Of a DNA stretch of 64,000 nt, positions 54,201 through 62,364 are shown piece after piece. Every line of letters starts with the position of its first letter. Position 1 is the first letter of the stretch. Below the pieces are notes generated by a model that saw nothing but the letters and a program-made list of their open reading frames with translations, did not search any database and was not told the DNA's origin. The position numbers and the translations under genes are program-made. The stretch comes from JANSWY01 sp965267245 (GTDB lineage: Bacteria; Bacteroidota; Bacteroidia; Cytophagales; Cyclobacteriaceae), in contig OZ253939.1 in assembly GCA_965267245.1 (NCBI GenBank), positions 3,968,001 to 4,032,000 on the forward strand, written 5' to 3'.

Positions 54201-54571
54201 TGGAACAGATGCAAGAGAAAGAAGGGATGGAAGATGCTGGTGGAAAAGGTAACATGGACAAGATCATCAAGGACATGAAAAAGAATGAGGAAGATCTTGT
54301 AAACAAAAGGCTAAGCAATGAGCTTATTAAAAGACAGCAGGATATTGTTACCAGAATGCTCAAAGCCGAAGATGCTTTGAGAGAAAGGGAACTAGACGAG
54401 GAAAGGGAGGCAGAAACAGCTGATGATATTTCCAGAGATATTCCGCTAGAATTTGAAGAGTATTTTAAAGCTAAGGAAAAGGAAATCGAGTTGTTAAAGA
54501 CAGTTCCGGTTAAACTTAATCCTTATTATAAAAAAGAAGTAAACGAATATTTTAAACGACTGGGTGAATAA
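51299..54571 (+). CDS. DUF4175-like large membrane/coiled-coil protein
   Basis: 1090 residues. Membrane helices at about 20-40, 50-72 and 158-172. Residues ~180-480 form beta-rich Ig-like extracytoplasmic segments (L-R-E-Y-F-V-N-L-D-Y-P-A-Y-T-G-K). From about 495 to 1060 the protein is very rich in Lys/Glu/Gln and forms extended coiled coils, including long M-Q-Q-M-K-Q-K-M-Q-Q-M runs. This is the DUF4175 layout; function unknown, probably envelope organisation. The start is ATG 51299 with GGAGG overlapping just before it. The stop overlaps the HATPase start by one base. Confidence 0.85.
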   Translation: MAADLLHQKIRAYKKKYFFNKLIKGSIILGAIFLSIYLIINVLEFSFRFDSAFRTILFFSTILLIVIFLTRWIVYPIYQLVTLDKQLSNEEAAKQIGKYFPEVQDKLLNLLQLEQQSDSQNELIIAGIEQKTQELKFVSFDKAIEIKSNRKYLKFLVYPGLAILLILLFIPAMLTESTERIIKYDEEFKPSAPFEFIVVNEVLEGFRNEDFNLEVKLEGQFVPDLVYIKTNGRRIKLKAADGNTFQHSFKKVQASQSFRLEAAGFKTDQMLLTIHNRPTLREYFVNLDYPAYTGKKDETISNSASLVIPEGTIASWSFGTASAQEMHIITTLDSSINVSDGNLFKFERRLMEDYNFEVRFKNDKSFNTNRIIYNNKVIKDEYPQVSLESLLDTVLYSYIILGGNISDDYGLRNLQLKYRISGEEYFQTEKIKIPANRLNASYFYQWRLDSLNLKPDQSVEYYVQVFDNDGVNGSKSTKSQISTYQAPSKNFISDKIDNSTKQTEKQINKTLEKAKDLQDKLEDINESLKVKQKMDWQDKKVLEDILKKKEELTKELEKLQKENKALNQSKEAFQKPNEKIVEKVKELQKLMDEILDEETKKLYDELKKLLEENTGVQQLQEKVDEIKDKEKSLENELERALELFKRLKMENKLDESINKLDELQQKQEQLAEDSKDKKNKKEDLLKEQEELAEEFKELQDDLDEVEQLNQDLKDPEPMQDYNDEEQGIQEQMEQSEENLEKNKRKNASENQQNSAQKMQQMKQKMQQMQAGMEMQMLQENLGDLREIVDNLVKLSFNQEQLMKDFKGVKQSDPRFVTLSQTQLKIKDDSKIIQDSLLALAERVFQISSFVTREVEAMNQYMDESVESLRDRNKSKAVSSQQFAMTSINNLSILLDDVLQQMQQQMADAMGKPKSGKQKNNKNMPGLSELQKELSKKIDELKKSGKSGRQLSEELAKLAAEQEMIRRQMEQMQEKEGMEDAGGKGNMDKIIKDMKKNEEDLVNKRLSNELIKRQQDIVTRMLKAEDALRERELDEEREAETADDISRDIPLEFEEYFKAKEKEIELLKTVPVKLNPYYKKEVNEYFKRLGE

Positions 54572-54972
54572 TGGATTCAATCAAAATTGAAATTCCTTCA
54601 TTAGGTGAGAATATCAGAATCATTGAAAGTTTCATTGACAATGCTAAGGAGAGGTTTGAGCTAAATGATGATATCTATGGGAACATCATGATAGCAGTTA
54701 CTGAATCAGTCAATAACGCCATTATACACGGTAATAAACTCGACAAATCTAAGAGTGTATTATTAACCCTGGAGATTGTAGAAAACACAATCAAGTTCAC
54801 CATTCAAGATCAGGGAGAAGGTTTTGACTATAACAGCTTACCTGACCCAACAGCTCCGGAAAACCTGGACAAACCTGGTGGCAGAGGTATCTTTCTAATG
54901 AAGAACCTCTGTGATGAAGTGAATTTCAAAGAAGAAGGGAAAGTAGCTGAACTCTGTTTTTACCTGAACTAA
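54571..54972 (+). CDS. Small HATPase (RsbW/serine-kinase-like) protein
   Basis: 133 residues of the GHKL ATPase fold without a His-phosphoacceptor domain. The N box is A-V-T-E-S-V-N-N-A-I-I-H-G-N-K, then D-Q-G-E-G-F-D (G1) and G-G-R-G-I-F-L-M-K-N-L (G2). This is the anti-sigma kinase (RsbW/SpoIIAB-like) pattern. Such proteins bind and phosphorylate anti-anti-sigma factors, but no STAS gene is in view. It is flanked by one-base overlaps with the DUF4175 and ybeY genes, so the three are translationally linked. Confidence 0.87.
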   Translation: MDSIKIEIPSLGENIRIIESFIDNAKERFELNDDIYGNIMIAVTESVNNAIIHGNKLDKSKSVLLTLEIVENTIKFTIQDQGEGFDYNSLPDPTAPENLDKPGGRGIFLMKNLCDEVNFKEEGKVAELCFYLN

Positions 54973-55403
54973 TGAGTAACATCAACTTCTTCAATGAAGG
55001 AATAGACTTTTCATTAGACCATCCTACAGAAGTATCTAACTGGGTTTCGAACATTGTAAAGGAATACAGTTACGAATTACTTGAAATCAACTACATATTT
55101 TGTTCCGATGAATACCTGCATCAAATCAATGTAGATTACCTCAATCACGACACCTACACAGATATCATAACTTTTGATAATTCAGAAGAAGCTGACAAGT
55201 TAGAGTCTGATATTTTCATAAGCATCGATCGCGTTATGGAGAATAGTAAGGAGTACTCAAAGTCATTCAACAAAGAACTATATCGTGTGATGATTCATGG
55301 TGTATTACATTTACTCGGATTCCATGATCAGACAGATGAACAAAAAAAGGAGATGCGTGAAAAAGAAGAAGCTTGCTTATCTTTGCTAAAAATTAATGGG
55401 TAA
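54972..55403 (+). CDS. ybeY: Endoribonuclease YbeY, rRNA maturation factor
   Basis: 143 residues. YbeY matures the 3' end of 16S rRNA and takes part in ribosome quality control. The metal motif reads H109-G-V-L-H113-L-L-G-F-H118-D119. In the usual pattern the third ligand is a His at the place of Asp119; here Asp sits there with a His one residue before, as far as I recall usual for Bacteroidota sequences. The start overlaps the HATPase gene by one base. A parS-type palindrome follows seven bases after its stop. Confidence 0.9.
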   Translation: MSNINFFNEGIDFSLDHPTEVSNWVSNIVKEYSYELLEINYIFCSDEYLHQINVDYLNHDTYTDIITFDNSEEADKLESDIFISIDRVMENSKEYSKSFNKELYRVMIHGVLHLLGFHDQTDEQKKEMREKEEACLSLLKING

Positions 55404-55409
55404 ATAAAG

Positions 55410-55425
55410 TGTTCCACGTGGAACA
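55410..55425. promoter_or_regulatory. parS-type ParB-binding site 1
   Basis: TGTTCCACGTGGAACA, an exact match to the parS consensus TGTTNCACGTGNAACA, perfectly palindromic over 22 bases (55407-55428). It lies between ybeY and mnmG. ParB/Spo0J bound here would load condensin and organise origin segregation. Confidence 0.85.
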
Positions 55426-55455
55426 CTTCTCTATTGAAATAAGTTAGTTGCATAA

Positions 55456-55471
55456 TGTTCCACGTGGAACA
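55456..55471. promoter_or_regulatory. parS-type ParB-binding site 2
   Basis: The same 16-base sequence again, palindromic over 20 bases (55454-55473), 46 bases centre-to-centre from site 1. It lies 18 bases before the mnmG ATG, so it may overlap the mnmG promoter or leader. Confidence 0.85.
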
Positions 55472-55489
55472 TTTTCTAATTATACAGTT

Positions 55490-57355
55490 ATGTTTCCAGA
55501 ATACGATGTAATAGTAGTAGGAGCAGGGCACGCAGGTTGCGAAGCAGCTGCAGCGGCAGCCAATATGGGATCGAAGGTACTACTGGTAACTATGAATATG
55601 AATACCATTGCTCAGATGTCATGCAATCCTGCAATGGGTGGTGTAGCCAAAGGGCAAATAGTACGTGAAATAGATGCACTAGGAGGACAATCAGGTATCA
55701 TCACGGATAAGTCTATGATCCAATTTCGCATGCTCAACAGATCTAAAGGTCCTGCCATGTGGAGTCCCAGAACTCAAAATGACAGAATGAGATTCGCTGA
55801 GGAATGGAGACTAAAACTAGAACAAACTACCAATGTTGATTTTTGGCAGGAAATGATAACAGGTCTCGTGGTTAAGAACGATACTGTAATAGGTGTAAGA
55901 ACCGGAATGGGCTTAGAAATTAAAGCTAAAACTGTCGTACTTACAAATGGTACATTCCTAAATGGATTGATTCACATAGGTGCTAAAAACTTTGGAGGAG
56001 GAAGAACAGGTGAGAAAGCTGCCACTGGAATAACAGAGCAACTAGTTCAATTGGGTTTTGAAGCTGGTAGAATGAAAACTGGAACACCACCTAGAGTAGA
56101 TGGTAGATCACTTAATTACGATGTAATGGAAGAACAACCAGGAGATGAAATACCAGGTAGGTTCTCTTATTCAGATCAAACTAACTCTCTTTCTAAACAA
56201 CGAAGTTGTTATATAACCTATACCAATTCGGATGTGCATGACACATTAAAAACCGGATTCGATCAATCTCCAATGTTCAATGGAAGAATAAAAGGTCTAG
56301 GACCGAGGTATTGTCCTTCCATTGAAGACAAAATTAACCGATTCGCAGAAAGAGAAAGACATCAGATATTCGTGGAGCCTGAAGGATGGGATACTGTAGA
56401 AGTATATGTAAATGGCTTCTCTACTTCTCTACCTGAAGACGTACAGTACAAAGCTATCAGAAAAATTGCTGGGTTCGAAAATGCTAAAATGTTCAGACCC
56501 GGCTATGCAATTGAATACGATTTCTTCCCACCAACACAGCTTAAAAATACATTAGAAACTAAACTGATCAATAACCTGTATTTCGCTGGACAGATAAATG
56601 GTACTACCGGATATGAAGAAGCCGCATGTCAGGGACTTATGGCAGGTATCAACGCCCATCAGAAAGTGCATGAAAAGGAACCATTTACATTGAGCCGATC
56701 AGAAGCCTATATAGGAGTACTAATAGATGATCTAATCAATAAAGGCACAGAAGAGCCATATCGTATGTTTACTTCCAGAGCCGAGTTCAGAATACTCCTT
56801 AGACAAGATAATGCTGATCTACGCCTTACCGAAAAAGGACATTCTATTGGTTTAGCAAATGATGATAGACTAGAAAAAGTATTTGATAAAAAGAACGCAG
56901 TTAACAATTTACTAAATGATCTCAAACAAAAGAAAGTAGAACCTCAGGAAGTAAATTCAATTCTAACAGAATTCAACACCGCAGGAATTAAGGAGAAATC
57001 AACATTGCTCAATTTGGTAAGAAGACCACAGCTCTCTATTACAGATTTAGCAAATAAAAACAGTGATCTTAGAACGTATTTATCAAAGTACAGTAACGAT
57101 ATAATTGAACAAGCAGAAATTCAAATTAAGTATGAATCTTATATAGAGAAAGAACGTAAATTAGCCGAGAAGATAGAAGGATTAGAACACTATAGAATCA
57201 AGGATGATTTTGATTATAAATCAATTCCAGCTCTATCTGCAGAAGCAAAAGAAAAGTTAAATAATGTAAGACCAGCAACATTAGGACAAGCAACAAGAAT
57301 TAGTGGAGTTTCTCCCGCGGATGTATCTGTTCTAATGGTATACCTAGGAAAATAA
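55490..57355 (+). CDS. mnmG: tRNA uridine-5-carboxymethylaminomethyl(34) synthesis enzyme MnmG (GidA)
   Basis: 621 residues from ATG 55490. FAD-binding G-A-G-H-A-G-C-E-A-A at about 12-21, then M-S-C-N-P-A-M-G-G-V-A-K-G, R-M-K-T-G-T-P-P-R-V-D, and the C-terminal domain with S-P-A-D-V-S-V-L. With MnmE it modifies the wobble uridine of several tRNAs. mnmG (gidA) is very often next to the chromosomal origin. The frame runs upstream to 55448, but those codons come from the parS site and are not family-like. The methyltransferase follows after three bases. Confidence 0.95.
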   Translation: MFPEYDVIVVGAGHAGCEAAAAAANMGSKVLLVTMNMNTIAQMSCNPAMGGVAKGQIVREIDALGGQSGIITDKSMIQFRMLNRSKGPAMWSPRTQNDRMRFAEEWRLKLEQTTNVDFWQEMITGLVVKNDTVIGVRTGMGLEIKAKTVVLTNGTFLNGLIHIGAKNFGGGRTGEKAATGITEQLVQLGFEAGRMKTGTPPRVDGRSLNYDVMEEQPGDEIPGRFSYSDQTNSLSKQRSCYITYTNSDVHDTLKTGFDQSPMFNGRIKGLGPRYCPSIEDKINRFAERERHQIFVEPEGWDTVEVYVNGFSTSLPEDVQYKAIRKIAGFENAKMFRPGYAIEYDFFPPTQLKNTLETKLINNLYFAGQINGTTGYEEAACQGLMAGINAHQKVHEKEPFTLSRSEAYIGVLIDDLINKGTEEPYRMFTSRAEFRILLRQDNADLRLTEKGHSIGLANDDRLEKVFDKKNAVNNLLNDLKQKKVEPQEVNSILTEFNTAGIKEKSTLLNLVRRPQLSITDLANKNSDLRTYLSKYSNDIIEQAEIQIKYESYIEKERKLAEKIEGLEHYRIKDDFDYKSIPALSAEAKEKLNNVRPATLGQATRISGVSPADVSVLMVYLGK

Positions 57356-57358
57356 ATA

Positions 57359-58237
57359 ATGTACGAAAGGCTAGAAATTTGCCCCAGTTGTAAAAACACA
57401 AAATTCAAAAATACCATTATTTGCAAAGATCACCTGGTAAGCGGTGAAAGCTTTGCATTGGTAGAATGTTCAAACTGTTCTTTACTATTTACAAATCCCA
57501 GACCTGATGTAGCAAGTCTTCCCAAATATTACAAATCAGAAGACTATATCAGTCATACAAACAAAGGCAACAGCCTTACGAACATGCTATATAAAGTAGC
57601 ACGTTTCTTCACTATTAGAAATAAATACCAACTCATAACCAAACATGCGCAATCCAAATCAATATTAGATTATGGATGTGGTACAGGCGATGTATTGAAA
57701 TTTCTTCATGACAAAGGATGGGAAACAACAGGAATAGAACCGGATTCAGATGCTTTGCAGATTGCTACCAATAAAGGTATCAATGCGTATACATCATTAG
57801 ATGAAATACCTAAGAAACAAAAGTATTCGGTTATTACACTATGGCATGTTTTAGAACACGTATCAGAACTTAGACCAACATTAAAAGCCCTCAAGAAAAA
57901 AATCACTGAAGATGGAACATTAATTATTGCAGTTCCAAATCCAGAATCCTGGGATGCTAAACACTATAAAAAATATTGGGCAGCTTATGACGTACCTCGT
58001 CATCTATACCATTTCACACAAGACTCAATCTCTAAATTATTTGCAAAACACAAATTCAATCTCATTGAAACTATACCAATGAAATTGGATTCATTCTATG
58101 TCTCACTATTAAGTGAAAAAAATAAGACTGGAAATAGTAATTACCTAACAGCATTCAAAAATGGAATGAAATCTAATCGTTCGGCAAAAAATAATAACAA
58201 CAATTATTCCAGCCTGATATACGTTCTTCGAAAATGA
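57359..58237 (+). CDS. SAM-dependent methyltransferase with N-terminal zinc ribbon
   Basis: 292 residues. The N-terminus has a zinc-ribbon-like set C8-P-S-C11...C37-S-N-C40. The Rossmann class I methyltransferase core follows: L-D-Y-G-C-G-T-G (about 103-110) and the acidic G-I-E-P-D. This resembles the Methyltransf_23 group that often acts on sugars or small molecules; substrate unknown. It is four bases overlapped with the next gene, and three after mnmG, so it is in the mnmG transcript. Confidence 0.87.
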   Translation: MYERLEICPSCKNTKFKNTIICKDHLVSGESFALVECSNCSLLFTNPRPDVASLPKYYKSEDYISHTNKGNSLTNMLYKVARFFTIRNKYQLITKHAQSKSILDYGCGTGDVLKFLHDKGWETTGIEPDSDALQIATNKGINAYTSLDEIPKKQKYSVITLWHVLEHVSELRPTLKALKKKITEDGTLIIAVPNPESWDAKHYKKYWAAYDVPRHLYHFTQDSISKLFAKHKFNLIETIPMKLDSFYVSLLSEKNKTGNSNYLTAFKNGMKSNRSAKNNNNNYSSLIYVLRK

Positions 58238-60009
58238 TAAGAAACTTAATTCCTCCAGTTACCATATACATTCTAATTCTTTTGTTCTCTGGCAGCTGTG
58301 CTAAACAGAGTACACCATCTGGAGGACCAAAAGATACAATACCACCAATACTTCTAAAATCAATACCGGAACACCAAACAATCAATTTCAAAGGTAGAGA
58401 GCTCTACTTCGAATTTGATGAAAAGATTAATGCCGATAAACTCAAACAGCAATTAATCATTACTCCAACTACTGAAATTGAATACGACTTTTCAGTAAAA
58501 AAATATTTTCTTACAATCAAACTCAAATCAGATCTTCCTGATAGCACAACATTCACTTTCAACTTCTCCGATGGAGTAGGAGATATCACAGAACAAAATC
58601 CTGTCGAGAATTTTAAACTTGCCATAAGCACAGGACATTTTATAGATTCATTAGAAATATCAGGAACAATTTCTCATCTGGACAATGGTAAACCTGTAAA
58701 AGACGCATTGGTCGCAATTTATGATATAGTAGACACCACATCTATATTTAAAGACAAACCAAAATATTTTTCAAGGACAGATGAAGAAGGAAACTATAAA
58801 ATTGAAAATATCAAAAATGGCAAATACAAAATCTATACTTGGAAAGATGAAAACAGATCACTTACGCTACAATCTGATGAAGAACCATTTGGATTCAAGG
58901 CAGACACAATAAACCTAACTGAATCCATTGATAGCATCAACATACCTATTCAATTAATCGACATCTCAGAATTAAACAGATCACTAGCAAAGACATTTGG
59001 AAAGTATTTTGATGTACGATATAGTAAATATGTTAACAACTATGAATTTGAACTTCTAGACAGTAACCAGCTACGACCTCCTTCTAACATAGTTAGAGAT
59101 AATGAGTATATCAGATTTTATAATCCCCGAACCACTATATCGAATGACAGTACAGGAATAATACTAACAGCATATGATAGTTTACTTAACTCAGTAACAG
59201 ATACTCTCTACGTAAAATTTTCTGAAAGTAAAAAGAAACCTGAAAAGTTCAATGTAACTCAAAATCCGCCGAAAAATACAGCTACATTAAAACAGTTATA
59301 CGCAAAATATACTTTTGATAAGCCTATCGTAAAAACGTCATACGATAGTATTTCCATTTTGTTAGATACTCTGATCAATATCCCAATAAAACTAAAAGAT
59401 TCTGTTTGGAACTATAACAATACTAAACTTAGTATTTCTACAGATATACCCTGGACTCTAATAAATGATACCATTACATATTTCAATCAACAATTGAAAA
59501 CACTAGATAGTCTTCAAACAGAAACAATAAAAGATAGTCTAAGAAATGAGGGGATTCCAGATTCACTAATGGAACTTCCTAAAAAAGCTCAAGTATATCA
59601 ATTAAAACCAGATCAATTCAAATTACATACAGCATCAGCAGCATTTATATCAATTGATCAGGATAGCTCAAAACTTATCAATACCTTATATACAAAACTT
59701 AACCCCGAAGACAGAGGTATTATTTCAGTTACTATTAATTCATCTCTTACAGATTACATAGTACAGCTTGTTGATGCCAGTAAAGACAAGATAAAAGTCA
59801 TTCAACAGGTCCATAATGCTAAAACGCATGCATTCAAGAATGTACCACCAGGAAAATACTCATTCCGAATTATCAATGATCTAAATGGCAACAACCGTCG
59901 AGATTTCGGGAATCCTAACTTCGGAATAGAACCAGAACCAATCATTTTTCCAGAATTAGAAACAGAATTAAAAGCCAACTGGGAAGTCAATCTGGAACTT
60001 TCATTCTAA
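58234..60009 (+). CDS. Ig-like-domain lipoprotein (SbsA/Big_5 type)
   Basis: 591 residues. Lipoprotein signal L-L-F-S-G-S-C-A-K (Cys22), then an Ig-like (Big_5) domain at ~34-135 with P-P-I-L-L-K-S-I-P-E-H and F-E-F-D-E-K-I, a carboxypeptidase-regulatory-like domain at ~145-220, and a C-terminal beta domain carrying N-G-N-N-R-R-D-F-G-N. Surface/envelope protein of unknown role. It is the last gene before the candidate origin and runs toward it. Confidence 0.85.
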   Translation: MIRNLIPPVTIYILILLFSGSCAKQSTPSGGPKDTIPPILLKSIPEHQTINFKGRELYFEFDEKINADKLKQQLIITPTTEIEYDFSVKKYFLTIKLKSDLPDSTTFTFNFSDGVGDITEQNPVENFKLAISTGHFIDSLEISGTISHLDNGKPVKDALVAIYDIVDTTSIFKDKPKYFSRTDEEGNYKIENIKNGKYKIYTWKDENRSLTLQSDEEPFGFKADTINLTESIDSINIPIQLIDISELNRSLAKTFGKYFDVRYSKYVNNYEFELLDSNQLRPPSNIVRDNEYIRFYNPRTTISNDSTGIILTAYDSLLNSVTDTLYVKFSESKKKPEKFNVTQNPPKNTATLKQLYAKYTFDKPIVKTSYDSISILLDTLINIPIKLKDSVWNYNNTKLSISTDIPWTLINDTITYFNQQLKTLDSLQTETIKDSLRNEGIPDSLMELPKKAQVYQLKPDQFKLHTASAAFISIDQDSSKLINTLYTKLNPEDRGIISVTINSSLTDYIVQLVDASKDKIKVIQQVHNAKTHAFKNVPPGKYSFRIINDLNGNNRRDFGNPNFGIEPEPIIFPELETELKANWEVNLELSF

Positions 60010-60413
60010 GCATATTTTGTGTGAATAACGTGTATAAAACTGTGGATAGTCGATTCACTAATCAACATTGCTAAACAAGTAGGCCATAATTCACATTCAT
60101 GCTGAGTATAACTATTCCAAAGTAGAAACTTTTCCACTATTAATAAACGAATATTAACCAAAAAGTTATCCATCCACAAGAGCCATAATAAATGTGAATA
60201 AGAGTTATAAAAAATTGATTATCAACATTTTAAATTGTGAATAAAATGTATATTCAATATGGAAATATTATATCCTTATAAACAATCCTAAAAACCAAAT
60301 TCAAACAATATCAATTACCCACATATTCACATCCTAATAAATAATAATAAATGATTTATTTAAACCTTATATATTTAATATATGTATACACTAAGTGTGT
60401 ATAACTTTATAAA
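60010..60413. other. Candidate chromosomal replication origin (oriC)
   Basis: 404 gene-free, very AT-rich bases. Exact DnaA boxes TTATNCACA are found at 60020-60028, 60193-60201, 60236-60244 (all TTATTCACA) and 60396-60404 (TTATACACA), all on the minus strand. One-mismatch sites are at 60029-60037, 60041-60049, 60087-60095, 60219-60227, 60315-60323 and 60323-60331. An especially A/T-only stretch at about 60334-60385 could be the unwinding element. parS sites and mnmG are within 5 kb. No ORF of note. The dnaA gene is not in the window. Confidence 0.72.
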
Positions 60414-62243
60414 ATGAGAGCGGCGTTACTATATACAATCATATTTCTCCTGACCATTTCGGCATATGGTCAAACCAATACCCAGATTCAACTGGCCAAT
60501 GAATACTATCTGCAGGGTGAATTAAACAAATCCCTTGATATCTATAGAGACCTGGCCAAAAAGAGAGAAAACATTGGTCTCATACACACCAACTACCTGG
60601 ACATATTAATGAGCACCTCTCAGTTTGATGAAGCTGAAAAATATATGAAGCGTGTCCTGAGGTACTATCCTAATAATGTGATGTACGCGATTGACAATGC
60701 AATTGTGTATAAAGAACAGGAGAAGGTGGATAAGTTTGATAAGGAAATTGATGATCTCATCGACAATGTCATGAATGACCGCCACAAAATGCGCCTTGCT
60801 GCGCAAGGATTTGTGAGGAAGCAGTTGCCCGAAAAAGCTCTGTTGCTATATGAAAAAATAAGGAAGTCCAGTAATCAAAAACATTCGTATGCGTTGGAGC
60901 TTGCCAATATCCATAGATTGATGGGTAATAAAGACCTCATGGTAGAAGAGTACCTCAATTTCACAGAGGATAATCCAAATAATATTGGTTATGTGAAAAA
61001 TGTGCTACAAAATTTTCTCACCGAACCAGATGACCTGGAAAACCTGGAATTATTGCTTATTGAGAAAACTCAGAAGAAACCAAACGAAACTATCTACAAT
61101 GAACTGCTCATATGGGTCAATCTGCAGCAAAAGAATTTTCGAGGAGCTTTTATCCAGGCCAGGGCTCTTGATAGAAGATTAAAAGAAGGAGGATCCGAAG
61201 TTCTTGATATTGGAATGATCGCGTTGGACAATCAGGCGTATGATGATGCGATAGATATTTTCGGATATATCATTGAGAGATATCCGGGAAGTCCTAATTA
61301 TTATATGGCGAGACGGATGTCAATCAAATCCCGAGAAGAAAAAGTAAAAAACACTTATCCGGTCAATCGCGAAGAGATTCAACAATTAGCCCAGGCATAC
61401 CAATCATTATATGATGAATCTAATCGATCTTATCACGGATTGGAAGCGATGAGAAGTAAGGCATTATTGCACGCATTTTACTTAGATGAAAGAGCTCAGG
61501 CCATTGACATCTTAAATCAGCTTATCCAAACTTCCAGGGTTCACAGAAAATTTGTGAGTAATTGTAAATTGGATTTGGGAGACATCTACCTGCTGGATGA
61601 TCAGCCCTGGGAATCTACGCTCCTTTATTCACAGGTGGAAAAAGAAAATGAAGATTCGCCATTGGCTTACGAGGCAAAATTGAGAAATGCCAGACTGAAT
61701 TATTTCAATGGTGATTTCGCATTGGCCAAAAGTCATCTTGACATATTGAAAATTGCTACAACGAGGGAAATCTCAAATGATGCCATTGCATTAAGTTTAC
61801 TGATTAATGACAATACTTTCCTGGACAGTACGGATCAGGCCATGCAGGAGTTTGCCAATATAGAATTGATGGTCTACCAAAATAAATTCGAAGAGGCCAA
61901 GTCATCTCTCAATGGAATGCTCGAAAAATATGAGCATCATAATCTGACTGACGAAATCTGGTGGACATTGGCCAGAATTTATCGGCAGGAAGGTGCTTTC
62001 GAAGAAGCGATTGCTGTTTTGGAAAAAATTAGCCTCGCCTACGGCGAGGACATTCTGGCTGATGATGCGGCATTTAAAATCGCCAATATCTATGAGCAGG
62101 ATCTAAAAGATACTGATAAGGCAATGGACCTATATGCAAAATTTTTACGAGATTTCCCAGGAAGTCTCTATGTAGCAGAATCCAGGAAAAGATTCCGGAC
62201 AATGAGGGGTGATTTTGACAAGCTTCTTGACGAATCCTTCTAA
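60414..62243 (+). CDS. Secreted TPR protein
   Basis: 609 residues with a signal peptide ending S-A-Y-G-Q-T and about ten TPR-like helical repeats over the whole length (units such as A-N-E-Y-Y-L-Q-G-E-L-N-K-S-L-D-I-Y and late I-Y-E-Q-D-L-K-D-T-D-K-A-M-D-L-Y). These form a superhelix for protein contacts in the periplasm, possibly in outer-membrane assembly or gliding-like machines, but nothing specific is seen. It starts right at the right edge of the candidate origin and is transcribed away from it. Confidence 0.85.
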   Translation: MRAALLYTIIFLLTISAYGQTNTQIQLANEYYLQGELNKSLDIYRDLAKKRENIGLIHTNYLDILMSTSQFDEAEKYMKRVLRYYPNNVMYAIDNAIVYKEQEKVDKFDKEIDDLIDNVMNDRHKMRLAAQGFVRKQLPEKALLLYEKIRKSSNQKHSYALELANIHRLMGNKDLMVEEYLNFTEDNPNNIGYVKNVLQNFLTEPDDLENLELLLIEKTQKKPNETIYNELLIWVNLQQKNFRGAFIQARALDRRLKEGGSEVLDIGMIALDNQAYDDAIDIFGYIIERYPGSPNYYMARRMSIKSREEKVKNTYPVNREEIQQLAQAYQSLYDESNRSYHGLEAMRSKALLHAFYLDERAQAIDILNQLIQTSRVHRKFVSNCKLDLGDIYLLDDQPWESTLLYSQVEKENEDSPLAYEAKLRNARLNYFNGDFALAKSHLDILKIATTREISNDAIALSLLINDNTFLDSTDQAMQEFANIELMVYQNKFEEAKSSLNGMLEKYEHHNLTDEIWWTLARIYRQEGAFEEAIAVLEKISLAYGEDILADDAAFKIANIYEQDLKDTDKAMDLYAKFLRDFPGSLYVAESRKRFRTMRGDFDKLLDESF

Positions 62244-62364
62244 AAATTAGACGGAATACTGCCCATCTTGTTATTTTATCCATATATTGGAAGTTCATCT
62301 GTATAAGACATACATCTCAAGCGGCAACTGTAAATTTTTTAATCATTAACTAATTAAAACTAAA

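Noticed and set aside
53146..54363. Long minus-strand ORFs rich in Ser/Cys/Phe opposite the DUF4175 gene
   Set aside because: They are the antisense image of Lys/Glu/Gln-rich coiled-coil coding sequence and have no protein-like features of their own.
55448..55489. Upstream extension of MnmG (M-H-N-V-P-R-G-T-F...)
   Set aside because: These codons are the parS palindrome read as protein; MnmG proteins begin near F-P-E-Y-D-V-I-V-V-G.
55490..62243. GC-skew switch as proof of the origin
   Set aside because: Hand counts of 60-base blocks were mixed (for example G4/C15 at 56,521 and G16/C7 at 61,201, but G9/C13 at 61,501), so I use it only as a test to run.
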